From Clostridia bacterium (GTDB lineage: Bacteria; Bacillota; Clostridia; Oscillospirales; CAG-272): a stretch of 64,000 bases of DNA. The stretch is from assembly GCA_017399145.1 (NCBI GenBank), contig JAFQEG010000021.1:1-64000 (forward strand), read 5' to 3'. Each line of letters starts with the position of its first letter. Within the stretch, counting starts at the first letter, position 1. Positions 60,792 to 64,000 of the stretch are shown here, one piece after another. Under the pieces are notes generated by a model. It was not told the origin of the DNA, ran no database searches, and saw nothing but the letters and a program-made list of their open reading frames with translations. Made by a program: the position numbers and the translations under genes.

Positions 60792-62013
60792 AATCAAAAT
60801 AACTCTTATATTCAATATGTAAGTTGCTATCGGGGAAAAGGTGCTGATGCAAATCAACAAAGTAGTCGTCGGTCATGCTTGCAATATAGTCAACTACAAT
60901 TTGATTTTTCTCTTCCTTTTCGTAAGGAATTTCCCTTTCGTAAGGGGATTCATTTATATACTTAATATGATGAGAGAAAATAGGGGAGTCAAGATTTTCA
61001 TTTTCAAGGTCTGCAAGTAGCCTTTCGTAAACGTTTTTCATCATAACCTTAACAGTGCTATCAAGCAACTCTTGATTTTTTGGGCAAAGATAAATAAGTC
61101 TGTAATTTTCTTCCTTTGCAGTTTTGAGCGCATCAAAATGCTTTTGGTCAAGCATAATGTAATCCTTGCCATAGCTATTTTGAATAATGTTTACCATTAG
61201 GTTATTAATAATTTCTGCATTCTCAACGCCGATTGCAGTATCGGAAAACATTCCTATGTCAAGGTCCCTTGCCCTTTTTGCATCTTGTCTGTCCTTGCCA
61301 AGATATGCTATAATATCGCAAATTCTCATAACACAGCCCTCAAGGGTTGATGGGACTAGCTTTCTTACGTTAGCTTTGTCGACGTAACAAGCTTCAATTT
61401 GAGAATCAAACTCCTCGAAGGAGGTAAGAGCTTTTGGCTTGTATTCCTTTAACTCTAATTCACCATCGTGACTTGCAATTCCACTAAGAGTCTGTAAGCT
61501 AATGTTAAGAGGGTAAATCTTATCAAGGACACGGACAGAGTGAATGTTGTGAGAAAAGTGTCTTTTTGTATAAGAATAGTAAATCTCGTCAAGATATTTT
61601 TCACCGGCATGGCCAAAGGGAGTATGACCGATATCGTGACCTAGGGCAATAGCTTCAATTAGGTCAAGGTTAAGATTTAAGCACTTGCCAATAGTCCTTG
61701 CAATTCTAGAAACCAATTGTACGTGAAGGGCACGTCTTGTAATATCATCGTTTTTGTAAAATGAGAAAACTTGTGTCTTGTCGCTGTATCTATTGTAATA
61801 GGGACAGTGCAAGATTTTATCTATATCTCGAATGTAAGGAGTGCGTACGACGCTTGCAATGTCGGAGGTGCGAGGGTGCCTTCTTATAGCATCTCTGTCA
61901 CCGGTTGCAAAGGAAACAAAGGTACAGCCTTCCTTTTCTTCAATAATTCTTTGATTTAACTCAGGGGTAAGCGTTTCGTAGCTTAACCTTCTTTTTGTGT
62001 TAAGGTCTTTCAT
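60790..62013 (-). CDS. dgt: Deoxyguanosinetriphosphate triphosphohydrolase-like protein
   Basis: This HD-superfamily dNTPase probably splits dGTP (or other dNTPs) into nucleoside and triphosphate. The 407-residue product starts at the ATG at 62013, with AAGGTGGG just upstream; an in-frame GTG two codons earlier is less likely. Motifs are RTPYIRDIDKILHC, YNRYSDKTQVFS, the metal-binding ALGHDIGHTPFGHAGE and ASHDGEL. Two LREF-like helices close the C-terminal half. It has its own promoter. Confidence 0.92.
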   Translation of the reverse strand: MKDLNTKRRLSYETLTPELNQRIIEEKEGCTFVSFATGDRDAIRRHPRTSDIASVVRTPYIRDIDKILHCPYYNRYSDKTQVFSFYKNDDITRRALHVQLVSRIARTIGKCLNLNLDLIEAIALGHDIGHTPFGHAGEKYLDEIYYSYTKRHFSHNIHSVRVLDKIYPLNISLQTLSGIASHDGELELKEYKPKALTSFEEFDSQIEACYVDKANVRKLVPSTLEGCVMRICDIIAYLGKDRQDAKRARDLDIGMFSDTAIGVENAEIINNLMVNIIQNSYGKDYIMLDQKHFDALKTAKEENYRLIYLCPKNQELLDSTVKVMMKNVYERLLADLENENLDSPIFSHHIKYINESPYEREIPYEKEEKNQIVVDYIASMTDDYFVDLHQHLFPDSNLHIEYKSYFD

Positions 62014-62035
62014 AAGCACCCACCTTTCTTATATA

Positions 62036-62064
62036 ATTCTACCATAAAAGAGAAATAAATTCAA
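62036..62064 (-). promoter_or_regulatory. Promoter of dgt
   Basis: Minus strand: TTGAAT (62059-62064), 17 bases, TAGAAT (62036-62041), with TTATGG before the -10. Confidence 0.72.
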
Positions 62065-62141
62065 CCTCTATTTTATATCAATGTATGAACAACTTTACAC
62101 TTGAACATACATAGATGAAACAAAAAAGCTCACAAGAGAGC

Positions 62142-62213
62142 TTATTTGTTTCTTTTTAGCCTTGTTGCAAGTCTGTCTAAGAATTCGTTTATTTGACTTG
62201 AAAATTTCATTCC
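62142..62213 (-). pseudogene. Duplicated 3' end of the TVP38 gene
   Basis: Read on the minus strand this encodes FGMKFSSQINEFLDRLATRLKRNK and a stop codon (24 residues shown in part), close to the last residues of the intact gene (LGMKFSSQINDFLDRLSRN). The 23 bases 62191-62213 are identical to 62405-62427. It lies on the far side of the palindromic element and probably is the former gene end, or a copy made at insertion. Confidence 0.7.
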
Positions 62214-62357
62214 AAAGCCTTCCCCTTTGTACGGAGGGCACCCTTCAGGGCGTGCCTTGTGCAGAAGGGGGCGATTCCCCTGTGAGGGGAAATGTCGCAA
62301 AGCGACAAAAGGGTTGCGCCCTGCCAAAGGGACCCTCGGGTGGTGGATGAGGTGTAG
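62214..62357. repeat. Palindromic intergenic element, second copy
   Basis: It begins AAAGCCTTCCCC and holds GATTCCCCT/AGGGGAAAT and GTCGC/GCGAC hairpins, ending GGTGGTGGATGAGGTGTAG, as in the 8413 copy. An extra segment (62231-62270, with GGGCACCC and GGGCGTGCC) is present only here. It interrupts the 3' end of the TVP38 gene. Confidence 0.75.
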
Positions 62358-62361
62358 TATT

Positions 62362-63075
62362 CTATTTTCTTATATTGCGAGAAAGCCTATCCAAAAAGTC
62401 ATTAATTTGACTTGAAAATTTCATTCCTAGAAAAAGTCCTAATAGAGATAGCACAATCAAAAGTGCAATAATCAAAATTCCCCACCAGGTATATGGTATT
62501 ACCTCTCCCGACATAAACAGAAGAGTTGCGCCAATTGAGGTTGCCCTTGTAAAAAGCTGCATAATAGTAAAGGTAAAGGGTGGAGTTTTTAACATTCCTG
62601 AAACTGAGCAAAGTAAATCGTCAGGGAAGAAGGGAAACAAAAACGCAAAGAAGAGTGCGATATTTTCCTTGCCCTTAAGTCGCAAAAGCCAAAGGTCTAC
62701 CTTCTTCTTGTCTCCTGCTACCCAATCAAGATAGGGTCTTCCAAGGACTCTACCTAGGAAATATGCAAAATATGACCCTGCCAAAAGTCCCACGTATGAA
62801 TAGATAAAGGAAACCCAAGGACCAAAAAGATAGCTACCTGCCAAAACAGTAACCGTTGAGGGAATAGGAATAATAGTAACCTGTAAAAAGGTTGCTAAAA
62901 TAAAAATCAAGGGGGCAAGTGCCCCCTTTTCCTTGATGTATTCCTGTAACCCTTCCTTAGTTATGCTAGTAAGTCCCAAATGCTTAAAAAGAAAATACAA
63001 AATCAAAAGAGCTAAGCCTATACCGAAAAGAGAGGCAACAAGCCTAATTAGTGCTTGCTTATTTTCTTTTTTCAT
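62362..63075 (-). CDS. TVP38/TMEM64-family membrane protein
   Basis: The 237-residue integral membrane protein has about six hydrophobic segments and the DedA/SNARE-associated pattern: GSYLFGPWVSFIYSYVG, GSYFAYFLGRVLGRP and FFPDDLLCSVSGMLK. Members are thought to act as lipid scramblases or flippases. The C-terminal residues are duplicated beyond the adjacent palindromic element, which lies directly after the stop codon. It has its own promoter. Confidence 0.9.
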   Translation of the reverse strand: MKKENKQALIRLVASLFGIGLALLILYFLFKHLGLTSITKEGLQEYIKEKGALAPLIFILATFLQVTIIPIPSTVTVLAGSYLFGPWVSFIYSYVGLLAGSYFAYFLGRVLGRPYLDWVAGDKKKVDLWLLRLKGKENIALFFAFLFPFFPDDLLCSVSGMLKTPPFTFTIMQLFTRATSIGATLLFMSGEVIPYTWWGILIIALLIVLSLLGLFLGMKFSSQINDFLDRLSRNIRK

Positions 63076-63146
63076 AAATATTCCTTTGTTTTTTCTTAGT
63101 ATATGCAGAGAAAAATTTAATAATCCTAAAATACAAATCTAAAATG

Positions 63147-63175
63147 AGTATAGCACAAAAGAAAAGCATTGTAAA
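63147..63175 (-). promoter_or_regulatory. Promoter of the TVP38 gene
   Basis: Minus strand: TTTACA (63170-63175), 17 bases, TATACT (63147-63152), with TTGTGC before the -10. Confidence 0.75.
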
Positions 63176-63186
63176 GAAAAATAAAT

Positions 63187-63212
63187 AGGGTACCGAAGTA
63201 CCCTACTTATTT
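63187..63212 (-). terminator. Terminator of the DUF898-like gene
   Basis: Minus strand GTAGGGTAC, TTCG tetraloop, GTACCCTAT followed by T-rich sequence. Confidence 0.75.
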
Positions 63213-63223
63213 TGCTATGTTAA

Positions 63224-63541
63224 TTATTCAGCTGCCTCAGCAAGGTGAGTATGAGAAACTACCCAACCTACCATCTTGATTGAAAGCCAGAAGCTGTAAA
63301 TACCAAGAGTGATGATTGTGAGCAATAACCACTTAATGTATTGACCGAACAACTGACCGCCGTTACCATCGAATGTAACCTGCTTACCATCAATCTTAAT
63401 GTGCTTTGCGTACCAGTTCATAACCATGCAAACAGCCCAAGGAGCACCAATACCCAATGTGATTGATGTCAAAAGACCAGCAAGAAGGCTGATACCGATA
63501 AGGCCCAAAAGACCACCGTTAAACTTTGATGTGTTTTCCAT
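63224..63541 (-). CDS. DUF898-like small membrane protein
   Basis: The 105-residue protein has two hydrophobic segments (GLLGLIGISLLAGLLTSITLG at ~10-30 and WLLLTIITLGIYSFWLSI at ~66-83) joined by a short basic/polar part (YAKHIKIDGKQVTFDG). The pattern resembles one unit of the YjgN/DUF898 membrane family. The ATG at 63541 follows AGGAGAGATT. The function is unknown. Strong promoter and terminator indicate a single-gene unit. Confidence 0.82.
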   Translation of the reverse strand: MENTSKFNGGLLGLIGISLLAGLLTSITLGIGAPWAVCMVMNWYAKHIKIDGKQVTFDGNGGQLFGQYIKWLLLTIITLGIYSFWLSIKMVGWVVSHTHLAEAAE

Positions 63542-63584
63542 TGTCAAATCTCTCCTTTCAAAATTTGCCCATTAGGACATAATA

Positions 63585-63613
63585 ATTATAGCACTAACTA
63601 TTTACTTTGTCAA
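63585..63613 (-). promoter_or_regulatory. Promoter of the DUF898-like gene
   Basis: Minus strand: TTGACA (63608-63613), 17 bases, TATAAT (63585-63590), with TAGTGC before the -10. It is a near-consensus strong promoter. Confidence 0.88.
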
Positions 63614-63682
63614 CTATTAATTAACAAATGTTAATAATTCGTAAGTTAATACAACCTAAAAAACTGTGCAAAACGACAAAAA

Positions 63683-63709
63683 AGCACAGACTAGAAAAGT
63701 CTGTGCTAA
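63683..63709 (-). terminator. Terminator of the edge LRR gene
   Basis: AGCACAGACT and AGTCTGTGCT with a 5-base loop. On the minus strand a T-run follows. Confidence 0.88.
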
Positions 63710-63712
63710 AAA

Positions 63713-64000
63713 TTATTTTCTAAACCAACCGCCACAGCCGTCGTCAAAGTCCATTGTTGAAAGCATTTCTGCATTTTTCTCAGGATTAGACAAATCAAGG
63801 TCGTATTCCTCGTCGTTGTAAACGCAGGTCCATGCCCAGCCACAAGGATTTTCAAAGGTTACTCTCTTTAGTCCATAACAGCTTCTAAAGGCCAGTGGTT
63901 CAATTCTTTTAACACTCTTAGGAATAGTAATATCAACTAATGAGTAGCAATGCTCAAATGCATCCTCTTCGATTATAACTGCTCTTTGTGAAACAGGGAA
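63713..64000 (-). CDS. LRR_5 protein, C-terminal part (cut by the window edge)
   Basis: Reading from 64000 down to the TAA at 63713 gives 95 residues with no start inside the window. They contain two LRR_5 repeats (EEDAFEHCYSLVDITIPKSV and EPLAFRSCYGLKRVTF) and an unusual acidic tail with DFDDGCGGWFRK at the end. The tail differs from all other LRR proteins here. The N-terminal part lies beyond the right edge, so location and size cannot be given. Confidence 0.8.
   Translation of the reverse strand, partial: FPVSQRAVIIEEDAFEHCYSLVDITIPKSVKRIEPLAFRSCYGLKRVTFENPCGWAWTCVYNDEEYDLDLSNPEKNAEMLSTMDFDDGCGGWFRK

Noticed and set aside
62142..62327. 61-codon minus-strand frame as a gene
   Set aside because: Its start lies in the palindromic element; only its end is meaningful, as a duplicated tail of the TVP38 gene.

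Overview
The window looks like chromosomal DNA from a low-GC Gram-positive bacterium of the class Clostridia (Bacillota), most likely an uncultured gut lineage. The reasons are an hrcA-grpE-dnaK-dnaJ-prmA operon with CIRCE operators, AGGAGG-type ribosome sites, a CdaR/PucR-type regulator, a CotH protein, and a very large expansion of BspA-like (LRR_5) leucine-rich repeat proteins. No tRNA, rRNA, CRISPR array, insertion sequence or prophage was recognised. The assignment rests on gene content and was not checked by any search.

Layout. 1-840: a gene-free regulatory stretch with near-DnaA-box 9-mers, a 239-bp palindromic stem-loop array, three CIRCE-type elements and two promoters. 841-6483: the class I heat-shock operon ending in prmA. 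6654-20371: one secreted LRR protein, then seven cytosolic LRR genes packed head to tail. This block sits exactly where rsmE normally follows prmA, and rsmE reappears at 20468. 21348-25811: a CdaR-like regulator, an S41 protease, greA and lysS. 26043-31542: an AraC regulator divergent from a secreted LRR protein, an SGNH-hydrolase-like surface protein and a 58-aa peptide. 31601-36757: a phosphodiesterase, a phosphoglycerate-mutase-type phosphatase, a CotH lipoprotein and another secreted LRR protein. 36835-44849: a second AraC regulator, a small protein with the N-terminal motif TDFVTNSSSSSF, a GH78 rhamnosidase and two secreted LRR proteins. 44960-52068: an operon of two LRR proteins, a VWA/metallopeptidase-like protein, a MoxR AAA+ ATPase and a protein fusing the TNSSSSSF domain to LRRs. 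52234-64000: trpS, an RSH-type (p)ppGpp hydrolase, an XRE regulator, a structured leader, a TPR-like protein with a VirD4-like ATPase, a metallophosphoesterase, dgt, a TVP38 membrane protein, a DUF898-like protein and a truncated LRR gene at the right edge.

How it may fit together (inference). Five secreted LRR proteins and the SGNH protein share one ~130-residue domain, so they probably form a common surface set, with two AraC regulators placed divergently from members of it. The cytosolic LRR proteins share a different, helical module. They lie either in the heat-shock neighbourhood or with a MoxR-VWA pair, which fits a role in protein assembly, although that is unproven.

The most unusual non-coding features are four arrays of short hairpins with a fixed linker word per array, two copies of a palindromic intergenic element flanked by duplicated target sequence, and a ~300-nt structured leader at 56275-56587. 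Most promoters here carry a TG-type extended -10, often read as TGTGC or TATGG before the -10 hexamer.
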